A stretch of DNA of 64,000 nt from assembly GCA_027294455.1 (NCBI GenBank), contig JAPULZ010000034.1, positions 1 through 64,000 on the forward strand. The letters run 5' to 3'. The notes under the pieces were generated by a model. It was given only the letters and a program-made list of their open reading frames with translations, had not been told where the DNA came from and did not search any database. The stretch's first letter is position 1; the number at the start of each line of letters is the position of its first letter. This DNA comes from Gemmatimonadota bacterium. GTDB lineage: Bacteria; Gemmatimonadota; Gemmatimonadetes; Gemmatimonadales; GWC2-71-9. Shown here piece by piece: positions 1-8,431 of this stretch. The position numbers and the translations under genes are program-made.

Positions 1-756
1 AAACAGATGGTCCTTCCAGCCGAAATAGCCGCCGTGGGGGCCCGTGGAGGCCAACGGGTGGTGGGCGACCACCACCGTGTGGCGCCCGCCTGCGGATGCC
101 AAGGCCTGCACCAGGGCATCGAGTACCTCTATTTCCGAATCTGCAGGACAATTCGAATCGGGATCTTGCGGCTTGGGTCCTTGCCGGAGCCACCACTCTG
201 TGTCCAGCGCCACGAGACGCACGTCGGTCCCGAGATCGGTGACAGCCGGCCCCGGACACCCCCCGGAGGGCAAGAGCTCAATCCCCTCACGCTCTAGAAA
301 GCGACCCTGCCGCAGGATGGCCTCCCATCCGTCCGGCCCCGATCGATCCCAGTCATGATTGCCGGGGACGAAGATGGCCCGCGCACCGCTCGCCCGGGCG
401 ACTTCGATCTGGAGCAGGAGGGCCTGCTCGCCGACCGCCCGATCCGGCGCCCCCGGCGCCGCGAGGCCGGCTTGATAGATGTTGTCTCCGAGAAACACGA
501 CGGTGGAACGCCCCGGCGCCTGAGCCACCTGGGCCGCCATCTCGGTGAGTAGCGGATCGGGCCCCCTAACCCAGCCGGCATCCCCCACGAGGAAAAGAGA
601 ATGGATGACCGCCTCGGTGGGGTCGGCTCCCGCGCCTGCCCCAACCGGCGGCGCCGCCGCAGGCCCCACCAGGTGTCCGCTGGTGGCGCAGGCGACGCCG
701 AGAACGGCGACGAGCGCCGTGAATCGCTTATCGAGCACGTCCCTGTCTTTCGTCAC
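1..756 (-). CDS. Calcineurin-like metallophosphoesterase (3' end outside window)
   Basis: Reading the minus strand from a GTG at 756 to the left edge gives 252 uninterrupted codons. Visible motifs are GDAGW, FLGDN, PGNHDW and VAHHP, the ordered metal-ligand blocks of the calcineurin-like metallophosphoesterase fold. The first 30 residues contain a hydrophobic stretch (LVAVLGVACATSG), so the protein is probably exported; a Cys sits near its end but the lipobox is poor. The GTG start overlaps the TGA of the upstream phosphodiesterase gene (GTGA), which suggests translational coupling. The substrate cannot be told from sequence. The C-terminus lies beyond position 1. Confidence 0.85.
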   Translation of the reverse strand, partial: MTKDRDVLDKRFTALVAVLGVACATSGHLVGPAAAPPVGAGAGADPTEAVIHSLFLVGDAGWVRGPDPLLTEMAAQVAQAPGRSTVVFLGDNIYQAGLAAPGAPDRAVGEQALLLQIEVARASGARAIFVPGNHDWDRSGPDGWEAILRQGRFLEREGIELLPSGGCPGPAVTDLGTDVRLVALDTEWWLRQGPKPQDPDSNCPADSEIEVLDALVQALASAGGRHTVVVAHHPLASTGPHGGYFGWKDHLF

Positions 757-1481
757 ACGCCAGCACCCAACCGGACCATCCGGTCGGGAAAATTCGTCAC
801 GATGCCCGCAACTCCAAAGGACCGCAAACGCTGCGCGGTTCCGGGGTCGTCCACCGTCCACACGTGCACCGGCTTGCCGGTTCGCGCCGCGAGGCGCACG
901 AAGCGCCGGTCCACGACCCGCATCCGGCCCTGATACTCCGGCACCGAGAAGGCGGCATACTCCTTCCCAATGCCCCTCCAGCCCACCCGGCTGGCCACCC
1001 AGAACGCGGCCGTTTCGGGTCTCGTGGCCACGGTGACCATACCCGCCGCCCGGGCGGTGCTGAGCACTTTCGAGTCGAACGATCCCAGGACGACCCGGGC
1101 ACCGGCCCCCATGGCCCGGACGAGGCGCACCACGGCCGGCGTCGCCGCGCGCTCCTTCACCTCCACGAGCAGCGGGGTCCCGGGGAACGCCTCGAGCACG
1201 GCTTCGAGGGTCGGGATCGACTCGCCGCACCCGGCATCCAACCGCAGAAGGGCATCGAGGTCACGCTCGCCGACGCCACCCTCCCCGTCCGTCGTGCGGT
1301 CCACGGTGGCATCGTGCATGACCACGAGGACACCGTCGTGGGAGAGCCGGACGTCCAGCTCGACCGCGTGGGCCCCCTGGGCGACGGCCTCGCGAAACGC
1401 CAGCAGTGTGTTTTCTGGGAATTGACCGCTCGCCCCCCGGTGGGCGATCACCGGGCGGGCGGCCGGATCGAGCAGAATCAT
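753..1481 (-). CDS. Glycerophosphodiester phosphodiesterase family protein
   Basis: A 242-residue protein starting at the ATG at 1481. It opens with PVIAHRGASGQFPENT, followed by ELDVRLSHDGVLVVMHD, the HRGxxxxxPENT and ELDV...HD signatures of the GDPD TIM barrel that hydrolyses glycerophosphodiesters to glycerol-3-phosphate and an alcohol. The C-terminal half keeps the usual HVWTVDD and IVTNFPD blocks. There is no signal peptide, so it is predicted cytoplasmic. An in-frame upstream extension is possible, but it would run into the preceding bacilliredoxin gene. It is coupled to the downstream metallophosphoesterase by a 4-nt overlap, so the two probably form a small phosphoester-cleaving operon. 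Confidence 0.9.
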   Translation of the reverse strand: MILLDPAARPVIAHRGASGQFPENTLLAFREAVAQGAHAVELDVRLSHDGVLVVMHDATVDRTTDGEGGVGERDLDALLRLDAGCGESIPTLEAVLEAFPGTPLLVEVKERAATPAVVRLVRAMGAGARVVLGSFDSKVLSTARAAGMVTVATRPETAAFWVASRVGWRGIGKEYAAFSVPEYQGRMRVVDRRFVRLAARTGKPVHVWTVDDPGTAQRLRSFGVAGIVTNFPDRMVRLGAGV

Positions 1482-1491
1482 CCGAACGTGG

Positions 1492-1917
1492 CTACACGAC
1501 CTTGGTGCAGTACTCCTCGAAGGCTTCCACCAGCTTGTCGGCGATGGCGTTGGCTTCCCGCCCCTCGATGTCATGCCGTTCCATGAGGTAGACCAGCTTG
1601 CCGTCCCGCAACAGGCCGATCTGGGGGCTCGAGGGCGGATAGCCGGTGAAATAGCTCCGGGCGCGCTCCGTGGCGTCCATCTCCATTCCAGCAAACACGG
1701 TCGTCAGCCTGTCGGGCATCTTGTCGTGCTGCACGGCCAGCCGCACACCCGGACGGGCCTTGCCCGCGGCGCAACCGCACACCGAATTCACCACGACCAT
1801 GACCACACCATCGGCCCCCAGCGCCCTGTCGACGTCATCGGGGGTCATCAATTCTTCAAAACCCAGCGAAGTAAGTTCTTCTCGCATAGGCTGCACCATG
1901 CGGGGATCGTATCGCAC
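1492..1917 (-). CDS. BrxA/BrxB family bacilliredoxin (DUF1094)
   Basis: A 141-residue protein with the diagnostic NSVCGCAAG motif, the CGC active site of the bacilliredoxin (YphP/YqiW) family. These thioredoxin-fold proteins remove bacillithiol from mixed disulfides. Length and the N-terminal [15 protein letters not shown] segment match the family. Whether this organism makes bacillithiol cannot be judged here. It lies 10 nt upstream of the GDPD gene on the same strand, so it may head that operon. Start chosen at the ATG at 1917. Confidence 0.92.
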   Translation of the reverse strand: MRYDPRMVQPMREELTSLGFEELMTPDDVDRALGADGVVMVVVNSVCGCAAGKARPGVRLAVQHDKMPDRLTTVFAGMEMDATERARSYFTGYPPSSPQIGLLRDGKLVYLMERHDIEGREANAIADKLVEAFEEYCTKVV

Positions 1918-2126
1918 CGGTTCCTCCTTTTCGCGTGACCTACGGCTGCGGCAGCCGTGCCGCAGCGCCTTGCCAGAAAAATAATCAGGGACGCCGGTTT
2001 GTGCTCCGCCGCGTCATATGCCCGGAGGGGCGTCGCACCATTCGGGTCGCCCGCGGCGTCCACGCAACCGGTACCTCCAATGTTTCCAACGAGTTACGTA
2101 GCTGTCACATCGGACAGGCCCGGTAC

Positions 2127-2155
2127 TTGACACCGGGCTCGGCACGATTCAAGAT
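2127..2155 (+). promoter_or_regulatory. Candidate sigma70-type promoter for the ferredoxin gene
   Basis: A perfect TTGACA (2127-2132) is followed after 17 nt by CAAGAT (2150-2155), a weak -10 match. The start codon lies 35 nt downstream, leaving a short leader with AAGGA at 2172-2176. The -35 box is good and the -10 poor, so this is a suggestion. Confidence 0.45.
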
Positions 2156-2189
2156 TCGGCCTACCACTCGCAAGGATTACTTGGCAGTA

Positions 2190-2459
2190 ATGACCTATAT
2201 CATCGCGGAACCGTGCGTCGACGTGAAGGACCGGGGCTGTGTGGATGTCTGTCCGGTGGATTGCATCTACGAAGGTCCGGACATGCTGTACATCCACCCG
2301 GACGAGTGCATCGATTGCGGCGCGTGCGAGCCCGAATGCCCGGTGACCGCGATCTTCGCCGAAGAAGACACGCCCGAGGAATGGAACGCCTACATCGGCA
2401 AGAATTACAAGTACTTCGAGACCGGGGAGGAACGTCAGGTGGCTCAAGGTCGCGGGTGA
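2190..2459 (+). CDS. fdxA: Seven-iron (3Fe-4S/4Fe-4S) ferredoxin
   Basis: An 89-residue protein. Cys9, Cys17 and Cys21-Pro give the C-x7-C-x3-CP pattern of a 7Fe ferredoxin, and the second block [12 protein letters not shown] supplies a full CxxCxxCxxxCP for a 4Fe-4S cluster. The opening [14 protein letters not shown] is typical of FdxA/FdxC proteins of Thermus and actinobacteria. It is a low-potential electron carrier in the cytoplasm; no redox partner is adjacent. The ATG at 2190 was chosen because the reading frame upstream has no ferredoxin-like sequence. It is followed by an intrinsic terminator, so it is probably a single-gene transcript. Confidence 0.95.
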   Translation: MTYIIAEPCVDVKDRGCVDVCPVDCIYEGPDMLYIHPDECIDCGACEPECPVTAIFAEEDTPEEWNAYIGKNYKYFETGEERQVAQGRG

Positions 2460-2480
2460 CCCCCCTGAGAATCGATCCCG

Positions 2481-2516
2481 AGGCCTCGGTGGCTAACCAC
2501 CGGGGCCTTTTTCTTT
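2481..2516 (+). terminator. Intrinsic terminator after the ferredoxin gene
   Basis: A 12-bp stem (2481-2492 with 2497-2508, one G-T pair) encloses a CTAA loop and runs directly into TTTTCTTT. It separates the ferredoxin gene from the MFS gene that starts 12 nt later. Confidence 0.9.
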
Positions 2517-2527
2517 GAGGAGAGCTG

Positions 2528-3766
2528 ATGAGGTCGTCGCCCACGCACAAATGGCGCGTCTTGTTGTTGCTGGCGCTCGCGGAACTGCTGGCCATGAGCC
2601 TGTGGTTCTCGGCGACCGCCGTCATGCCCTCGCTCATCGACGCCTGGCAACTCAGCACCGGCGGAGCCGCGTGGCTCACGATGAGCGTGCAGCTCGGGTT
2701 CGTGGCCGGCGCCGTGGCCAGCGCGCTGCTCAACGTTGCGGACGTCTGGCCGCCGCGGAAGGTGCTGGCCATCGGGGCCTTCGCGGGAGCCGGCCTGAAC
2801 GCCCTCATTCCCCTCGTGGTCGATGCCCTCCCCCTAGCGCTCGTTCTGCGATTCGGCACCGGGGTCACCCTGGCGGCCGTTTACCCGGTCGGCATGAAGA
2901 TCATGGCCACGTGGACCAAAGAGGACCGGGGGCTGGGACTCGGCCTCTTGGTGGGCGCCTTGACCATCGGCTCGGCCTCACCGCACCTCGTCAGGGCCCT
3001 GGGCGGTGTCGGCGACTGGCGCCTGGTCCTCTTCATCGTTTCGGGACTTGCCGCAGTCGGGGGCATCATCGTGTGGTTTGTTGGCGAGCTGGGCCCATAC
3101 CGTTCCGCCGCACCCAAATTTCGCTGGAGATACATGAGTCGCTCCCTCACGAACCGATCGCTTCGGCTGGCCAACTTCGGCTACCTGGGACACATGTGGG
3201 AGCTCTACGCGATGTGGACCTGGATCCCGGTGTTCCTGGCGTTCGCCTACGGCACCGCGTCCGACGATTCGCTGTTCGGCCGCCTGGGAGCCGACCGCAG
3301 CGCCGCATTCGTCGCCTTTGCGGTCATCGGGGCCGGCGGGGCCGGGAGTCTCGCCGCCGGATGGCTGGCCGACCTCTGGGGGCGGACCCGCACGACCATC
3401 GCCAGCATGATCACGAGCGGCGCCTGCACGCTCACCATCGGCCTGTTCCTCGACGGGCACCCGTATCTCGTCACCGCGGTGGCGCTGGTCTGGGGGTTCG
3501 CCATCGTCGCCGATTCCGCGCAGTTCTCTTCGGCGGTGAGCGAGCTGGGCGACAGCGAATACATGGGTACGCTCTTGACGACCCAGACGGCAATGGGGTT
3601 CCTGTTGACCTTGATCTCGATTCGCATGATCCCGGGCGTGGTCGATTGGGTCGGCTGGCGCTGGGCATTCGCGACACTGGCCATCGGTCCCATATTGGGC
3701 AGCGGGGCCATGTTGGCCCTGTTGCGGTCGCCGGAGGCGGCGAAGCTGGCCGGCGGGCGAGGGTGA
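2528..3766 (+). CDS. MFS transporter, substrate unknown
   Basis: A 412-residue protein with about 12 hydrophobic segments and an N-terminal LAMSLWFSATAVMPSL helix resembling the nitrate/cyanate-transporter side of the major facilitator superfamily. A cytoplasmic loop WLADLWGRTR after TM8 region matches the conserved MFS loop. GAGGAG sits 6 nt before the ATG at 2528. The gene lies between the ferredoxin terminator and a GH84-type lipoprotein 25 nt downstream on the same strand. A role in importing a product of that glycosidase is possible but unsupported by sequence. Confidence 0.85.
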   Translation: MRSSPTHKWRVLLLLALAELLAMSLWFSATAVMPSLIDAWQLSTGGAAWLTMSVQLGFVAGAVASALLNVADVWPPRKVLAIGAFAGAGLNALIPLVVDALPLALVLRFGTGVTLAAVYPVGMKIMATWTKEDRGLGLGLLVGALTIGSASPHLVRALGGVGDWRLVLFIVSGLAAVGGIIVWFVGELGPYRSAAPKFRWRYMSRSLTNRSLRLANFGYLGHMWELYAMWTWIPVFLAFAYGTASDDSLFGRLGADRSAAFVAFAVIGAGGAGSLAAGWLADLWGRTRTTIASMITSGACTLTIGLFLDGHPYLVTAVALVWGFAIVADSAQFSSAVSELGDSEYMGTLLTTQTAMGFLLTLISIRMIPGVVDWVGWRWAFATLAIGPILGSGAMLALLRSPEAAKLAGGRG

Positions 3767-3791
3767 AGCATTACCGAGAACACTGACCCGG

Positions 3792-5726
3792 ATGCGCGGA
3801 ATGCACCGCCGAAAACTCATCGCCCTACTCGCTCTTTGTTTCACGTTGCCCGCCGCCGCGGGCTGCCAGGAGGATCACGTGTCGGTGCCGTTCCAAACGA
3901 GTGGCGTCATCGAGGGCTTCTACGGCCCACCGTGGTCACACCAGGACCGCCTCGACATGTTGCGATTCATGGGCGAAGTGGGGTTGCAGGCCTACTTCTA
4001 CGCGCCCAAGGACGATCCCTTCCATCGTACGCGCTGGCGCGAGGATTATCCCCCGGCCCGGTACGAGGAGCTTCGCGTGTTGGTGCTTGCTGCGCAGGAC
4101 CACCACGTGGAGTTCTGGTACGCCATCAGCCCCGGTTTGTCCATCGTCTATTCCGACTCGACCGATTACGAAGCGCTCCTGCGCAAGATCGATCACGTGT
4201 CGGCGCTCGGCGTGCGCCACGTCGGCCTGTTCGTCGACGACGTTCCGGCATCGTTATCCCACCGGGCAGATCGTGACGCGTACGGGACGCTGGCGGCAGC
4301 GCATGTGGCCCTGACGAACAGATTGCACGGCGATCTCGCCACTCGCGGGATTTCCCTGGCGTTGACCCCGACGACGTACACGAACGCCTGGGGCGATCGG
4401 GCATACATCGCGGAGATCGGCGCCGGCGTGGTCGAGGACGTGCAGATTTTTTGGACCGGACCCGATGTGGCCTCGCCAACGATCTCGCCCGCGCAGGCCG
4501 AAGCATGGGGTCGTCTGCTGCGGCGCCGCCCCTTGTTGTGGGACAACTACCCCGTCAACGATTACGCCCGGTGGCGTCTGTTCCTCGGCCCATTCACCGG
4601 CCGGCACCCCGACCTCGCCTCCACGACGGCGGGCATCATCGCCAACCCGATGAACGAGGCCCACGCGTCCATGATCGCCTTGGCGACCCTCGCCGCATAC
4701 GCCCGGGACCCTTCCGGCTACGATCCCGCCACCGCACTCGACGCCGCTCTTGCGCGACTCTACGGTGATGCGGCGGCGGACGTCCAACCGCTCATCAGGA
4801 TCTTCGGGGACTACGGGTGGGACGACAACGTGTTCGGACCGCTCTATTTCCTGCCCGACACCATCGACGCGCGACCCATCGGGCAAGCCCTGGAGGATCT
4901 CGCTGCCGGGTTGGCTCGGATGCGCGCCAAGGCCGCCACGAACCCGGCATTGGACCGGCTGGCCGATGATGTGGAGCCACACGTGGCGACGCTCCGCGCA
5001 CGGCTGGCCGAACTGCGACGCTCATCCATGTACGAACAGAGCGAGGACATGCTGGTCTATCGCACCGACCTGGATCGCTACCCCGCCGCGTCCGTGCCGG
5101 CGCCTCCAACCATCGACGGAGATGTATCCGATGTGGACGAACGCGAGTGGGTGCCGCTGTTTCTCGACCCGGACACACGCAGCGAGTCCCGGGTGGCGTT
5201 CCGGCAGGACGCGGAATTCCTTTACGTCGCGTTTCGGGTGGCCAACGCCGACATTCGCCCCCGTCCCGGCGAGGAGATCGGCGAAGGGGATCACATGGCG
5301 GTGGTCGTCGACGGCGATCCCGAGGACGGCGCCATCGGCCCGGAGGAACTCGTGCTGCTGTTGCCGCCGCCGGGCGACGAGCCGCCGACGATTCGCGCCA
5401 CGGCCTTCGGGTTTCAGGGATTCATGGCCAAGTGGTTGGCCGACAACCGCGCGCTCACGTTTACGCAGTTTCACATTTCGAATCTCGGGCTCCCACTTTC
5501 GGCGACGGTGGCACCCATGGCATCGGGCGCCTCATACGCGACCCGCCGGGCCCCCGGCGGATACACGGCGGAACTCGCCCTGCCCCACCTCGGACGCAAC
5601 CGCCTTCGCATAAGCCTCACCGTCACCACAACGGCCGGCCGCAAGCGGGTGGCGTCCCTCTCGCGCCGCAACTACCCGGCCAACCCCACCACGTTTGCGG
5701 AGATCGTGCTGCAACGCCAAGACTAG
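3792..5726 (+). CDS. GH84-type beta-N-acetylglucosaminidase lipoprotein with C-terminal CBM9-like domain
   Basis: A 644-residue protein. Residues 5-25 form a signal peptide ending in a Cys (LPAAAGC), suggesting a lipoprotein. Residues about 35-330 begin with SGVIEGFYGPPWSHQDR and contain LFVDDVP with Asp149-Asp150, the paired catalytic aspartates of GH84 (O-GlcNAcase/NagJ-type, substrate-assisted hydrolysis of GlcNAc). Residues about 440-640 (TIDGDVSDVDE onward) resemble the CBM9-like beta-sandwich also seen in DUF5916 proteins. The likely role is extracytoplasmic trimming of GlcNAc-containing glycans. An alternative ATG at codon 4 is equally plausible. Confidence 0.87.
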   Translation: MRGMHRRKLIALLALCFTLPAAAGCQEDHVSVPFQTSGVIEGFYGPPWSHQDRLDMLRFMGEVGLQAYFYAPKDDPFHRTRWREDYPPARYEELRVLVLAAQDHHVEFWYAISPGLSIVYSDSTDYEALLRKIDHVSALGVRHVGLFVDDVPASLSHRADRDAYGTLAAAHVALTNRLHGDLATRGISLALTPTTYTNAWGDRAYIAEIGAGVVEDVQIFWTGPDVASPTISPAQAEAWGRLLRRRPLLWDNYPVNDYARWRLFLGPFTGRHPDLASTTAGIIANPMNEAHASMIALATLAAYARDPSGYDPATALDAALARLYGDAAADVQPLIRIFGDYGWDDNVFGPLYFLPDTIDARPIGQALEDLAAGLARMRAKAATNPALDRLADDVEPHVATLRARLAELRRSSMYEQSEDMLVYRTDLDRYPAASVPAPPTIDGDVSDVDEREWVPLFLDPDTRSESRVAFRQDAEFLYVAFRVANADIRPRPGEEIGEGDHMAVVVDGDPEDGAIGPEELVLLLPPPGDEPPTIRATAFGFQGFMAKWLADNRALTFTQFHISNLGLPLSATVAPMASGASYATRRAPGGYTAELALPHLGRNRLRISLTVTTTAGRKRVASLSRRNYPANPTTFAEIVLQRQD

Positions 5727-5747
5727 TGCTGGTGGTCCGTTGATCCT

Positions 5748-6401
5748 CTATGGGTAGAGGCGTGTGATCTTCCAGGCCGCTCCCTCGCGATCGTAACACA
5801 ACCGGTCGTGGAGGCGGTCCGCCCGGCCCTGCCAGAACTCGATCCGATGCGGGGACAAGCGATACCCGCCCCAAAACGGCGGCAGCTCCACGTCCTCACC
5901 GCGAAACTTCTCCTCGTACTCCTGTACCAGACGCTGAAGCACTTCCCGTTTCTCCAACGGCGAGCTCTGCTTGGACGCCCAGGCGCCGATGCTGCTGCCG
6001 CGGCCCCGGGTCGCGAAATAGGCCGCTGATTCGTCGGCGGCCATCCTCTCCACCGTGCCTTCCACCCGAACTTGCCGCTCGAGCACCGGCCAGTGCAGCA
6101 CCAGCGCCGCCCGGGGGTTCAGCGTGAGCTCCCTCCCCTTGCGACTTCCGTAGTTCGTGTAGAACACGAACCCCCGCTCGTCCGCGCCTTTGAGCAGCAT
6201 CATGCGGGCCGAGGGCCAACCGTCCTCCGTGCAGGTGGCAACGCTCATCGCATCCGGCAACAGAATGCCTGACCGCTTCGCCTCATCGAACCAGGTATTG
6301 AAGAGAGCAATCGGATCGTCACCTGCGGTGAACTCCGACAGGCCCTTGGCGACGCCTTTGCCCAGCGTGAAAATCGTCCGCAGAATGCTCGCTATAGACA
6401 T
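5748..6401 (-). CDS. pdxH: Pyridoxamine 5'-phosphate oxidase
   Basis: A 217-residue flavoprotein, the usual length. It shows the FMN/PLP-binding blocks SARMMLLKG, FYTNYGSRKGREL, RGSSIGAWASKQS and the C-terminal FWGGYRLSPHRIEFWQGR with RLHDR. It oxidises pyridoxamine or pyridoxine phosphate to PLP in the cytoplasm. The ATG at 6401 was chosen; the reading frame upstream of it runs into the intergenic ACTGTCC repeat and looks non-coding. It is convergent with the GH84 gene (21 nt between stops). Confidence 0.95.
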   Translation of the reverse strand: MSIASILRTIFTLGKGVAKGLSEFTAGDDPIALFNTWFDEAKRSGILLPDAMSVATCTEDGWPSARMMLLKGADERGFVFYTNYGSRKGRELTLNPRAALVLHWPVLERQVRVEGTVERMAADESAAYFATRGRGSSIGAWASKQSSPLEKREVLQRLVQEYEEKFRGEDVELPPFWGGYRLSPHRIEFWQGRADRLHDRLCYDREGAAWKITRLYP

Positions 6402-6456
6402 GGGGAGAAACAAAGTAGCGCCGGCGGTGGAAGCAAGGGGCGGATGGCTGGGGCGA

Positions 6457-6494
6457 CTGTCCACTGTCCAACTGTCCACTGTCCACTATCCACT
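6457..6494. repeat. Degenerate ACTGTCC/TCCACT short tandem repeat
   Basis: The gap between pdxH and the SRAP gene contains about five consecutive 7-8 nt units of the form (a)ctgtcca, ending with a diverged ctatcca unit. The units are imperfect and unspaced, so this is not a CRISPR. Similar degenerate heptamer runs of a different sequence (CACTGAG type) accompany the palindromes elsewhere in the window. Confidence 0.75.
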
Positions 6495-7185
6495 AGAAAA
6501 ACTCCCCTTGCTCCACGTACTGATGGGGCGCAATGCACTCGGCGGAATCGATGGTGACGCTGTTGACGATGGGGTTGACGGCCCGGGACCGCATGGCGTC
6601 CTCGGGAAAGGGGACCAGCAGGGGCACCAGGTCGCGCTGCGGGTTGGCAGAGTTGAGCCAGCGATCGTAGGCGTCGGCCGGGAGGATCACTGGCATGCGA
6701 TCGTGCACTGGCCGCACGAGGGCGTTCGGTTCGGTGGTGAGAATCGTGCAGCTCTCCAGCGGATAGCCGTCGGAGGCGATGTAGCACTCCCACAGGCCGG
6801 CGAAGGCGAACGGCCGCTCGTCACCAGCCGTGAAATAGATCGGCTGCTTGCTGCCTCCCAGGTCGCGCCACTCGAAGAACCCATCGGCGGGGACGAGGCA
6901 CCGGCGCGCCAGGAACGCCGACCGGAACATGGGTTTCTCCATGACCGTTTCGGAACGGGCGTTGATGACGGGAGCCCTCCCGGCGTCGCGGCCAGAGCCC
7001 TGCGGCACGAGCCCCCACCGGACCATGTCGAGCCGGTTACCGATCCCGTCGGATGGGGAACGCACCACGGCGACGTCCTGGGTCGGGGCGATGTTGTACC
7101 GCGGCCCCAGATCCGGCACCTCGTCCAGTCCGAATTGCTCGGCGACCCACTCCGGCGCCGTGGTCAGCGAGAATCGTCCGCACAT
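6493..7185 (-). CDS. SOS response-associated peptidase (SRAP/YedK-HMCES family)
   Basis: A 230-residue protein beginning MCGRFSL, where Cys2 becomes the N-terminal residue that forms a thiazolidine crosslink with abasic sites in single-stranded DNA. Other family blocks are YNIAPTQ (the conserved Asn), MVRWGLVP, INARSET, RCLVPADGFFEW and the HDRMPVIL segment with the catalytic His. It protects abasic sites and later releases itself. Length and motif order are complete. No LexA box was identified upstream. Confidence 0.95.
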   Translation of the reverse strand: MCGRFSLTTAPEWVAEQFGLDEVPDLGPRYNIAPTQDVAVVRSPSDGIGNRLDMVRWGLVPQGSGRDAGRAPVINARSETVMEKPMFRSAFLARRCLVPADGFFEWRDLGGSKQPIYFTAGDERPFAFAGLWECYIASDGYPLESCTILTTEPNALVRPVHDRMPVILPADAYDRWLNSANPQRDLVPLLVPFPEDAMRSRAVNPIVNSVTIDSAECIAPHQYVEQGEFF

Positions 7186-7297
7186 GACACCCGTCCTTCA
7201 AAATGCCTGCCAACCTTTTCCCGTCTTCAGGGATCTAACATGCCAAACCCCTGTTCGGAATCGGTCTTTTCACCGGCAGTCGTCGAGGAATCTAGCA

Positions 7298-8365
7298 ATG
7301 TCCCTTCACCCGTCATCTTCCCATACGGCATTCATCGCCGGCGTAGTCGCCCTCTTGGCGCTCGCCGTGCCGCCGTCGCTCACCGCCCAAGCCTCGGGCA
7401 CCTTCAGCGTCTCGGGGAACCGCGTTTCCATCTACAACCTCGCGGGCATGGTGCAGATACGAGCCGGCAGCGGCTCGGACGTGGTCGTCGAAATCGACGC
7501 CCAGGGCGCCGACGCCGATCGGCTGACGGTGGAAACCGGGACGATCCGGTCGTCGGAGACGCTCCGGGTGATCTACCCAGACGACGAGATCGTCTATCCC
7601 GAGCTGGGGCACCGCTCGCGCACCACCGTGCGGGTACGGAGCGACGGGACGTTCGGCAACGGCCGAGGCGGCGATCGGATCTCGATCCGCGGATCCGGGC
7701 GCGGGCTGGAGGCCTACGCCGATATGACCATCTCCATTCCCCAGGGCAAGTCCGTCGCCGTGTTCCTGGGCGTGGGTGAGGTCGACGTGGCGAACGTGAA
7801 CGGCGAGCTGCGGCTGGATATGCAGTCCGCCTCGGTCACCTCAACGGGTACCCGCGGGGCCCTCTCGATCGACACGGGCTCCGGCTCGGTGGATGTCACC
7901 GACGCTCAGGGCGACATCAACATCGATACCGGTTCCGGCTCGGTGCGCGTCTCCGGTATTTCGGGCGGTTCGCTCATCGTTCACACCGGCTCGGGGTCGG
8001 TCACCGGGGAGAACCTGACCACGGAAGACCTCAACATCGACACGGGCTCTGGCCGCATCACATTGAACACGGTCACGGCATCCTACGTGAGGTTGGATAC
8101 CGGGAGCGGCTCCGTGCGCGTCGATCTCACGAGCGACGTCGACCTGCTGAACATCGACACCGGGTCGGGCAACGTGACGGTCTCCATCCCCGACGACTTC
8201 GGAGCACGGTTGGAGATCGAGTCCGGCAGTGGCGGCATCGACTTCGACATGCCCGTCACCGTGCGGCATTTTAGCCGTTCCGAACTGACCGGGACCATCG
8301 GCGACGGAGAGGGAACGGTGCGGGTGGATACGGGATCGGGACGGGTGCGTTTCCTGCGACGCTGA
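7298..8365 (+). CDS. Exported DUF4097-type repeat protein
   Basis: A 355-residue protein with an N-terminal signal peptide (TM about 9-30, cleavage near LTAQA). The body carries eight (D/H/E)(T/S)GSG motifs, most within (I/L)DTGSGxVxV units spaced roughly 18-25 residues, which predicts a stacked beta-solenoid like other DUF4097/DUF2807 adhesin-like proteins. Function is unknown. GAGGAA at 7285-7290 supports the ATG at 7298; the longer upstream frame overlaps the SRAP gene and lacks protein-like composition. It ends just before a large hairpin shared with the convergent symporter gene. Confidence 0.85.
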   Translation: MSLHPSSSHTAFIAGVVALLALAVPPSLTAQASGTFSVSGNRVSIYNLAGMVQIRAGSGSDVVVEIDAQGADADRLTVETGTIRSSETLRVIYPDDEIVYPELGHRSRTTVRVRSDGTFGNGRGGDRISIRGSGRGLEAYADMTISIPQGKSVAVFLGVGEVDVANVNGELRLDMQSASVTSTGTRGALSIDTGSGSVDVTDAQGDINIDTGSGSVRVSGISGGSLIVHTGSGSVTGENLTTEDLNIDTGSGRITLNTVTASYVRLDTGSGSVRVDLTSDVDLLNIDTGSGNVTVSIPDDFGARLEIESGSGGIDFDMPVTVRHFSRSELTGTIGDGEGTVRVDTGSGRVRFLRR

Positions 8366-8377
8366 CGAAACGCGAGC

Positions 8378-8431
8378 AAATAGCCCAGGGAGTATTCGCA
8401 CGGAAACTGTGCGGTGCTCCCTGGGCTATTT
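8378..8431. terminator. Large bidirectional hairpin between convergent genes
   Basis: A stem of at least 14 bp (AATAGCCCAGGGAG at 8379-8392 with its complement at 8417-8430) continues upward through a TCGCA/TGCG segment. It overlaps the stop codon of the symporter gene. The flanking AAAT and ATTT make it usable on either strand. Confidence 0.85.

Noticed and set aside
2515-3786. Long plus-strand frame over the MFS gene
   Set aside because: It is Arg/Gly/Pro-rich without protein-like motifs; the overlapping frame at 2528 has a ribosome site and 12 membrane helices.
6457-6494. Possible CRISPR-like repeats
   Set aside because: Units are 7-8 nt and contiguous with no spacers; no cas genes nearby.
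7850-8360. Repetitive DNA that could be mistaken for a CRISPR or satellite
   Set aside because: It is in-frame coding for DTGSG turns of a DUF4097 protein.
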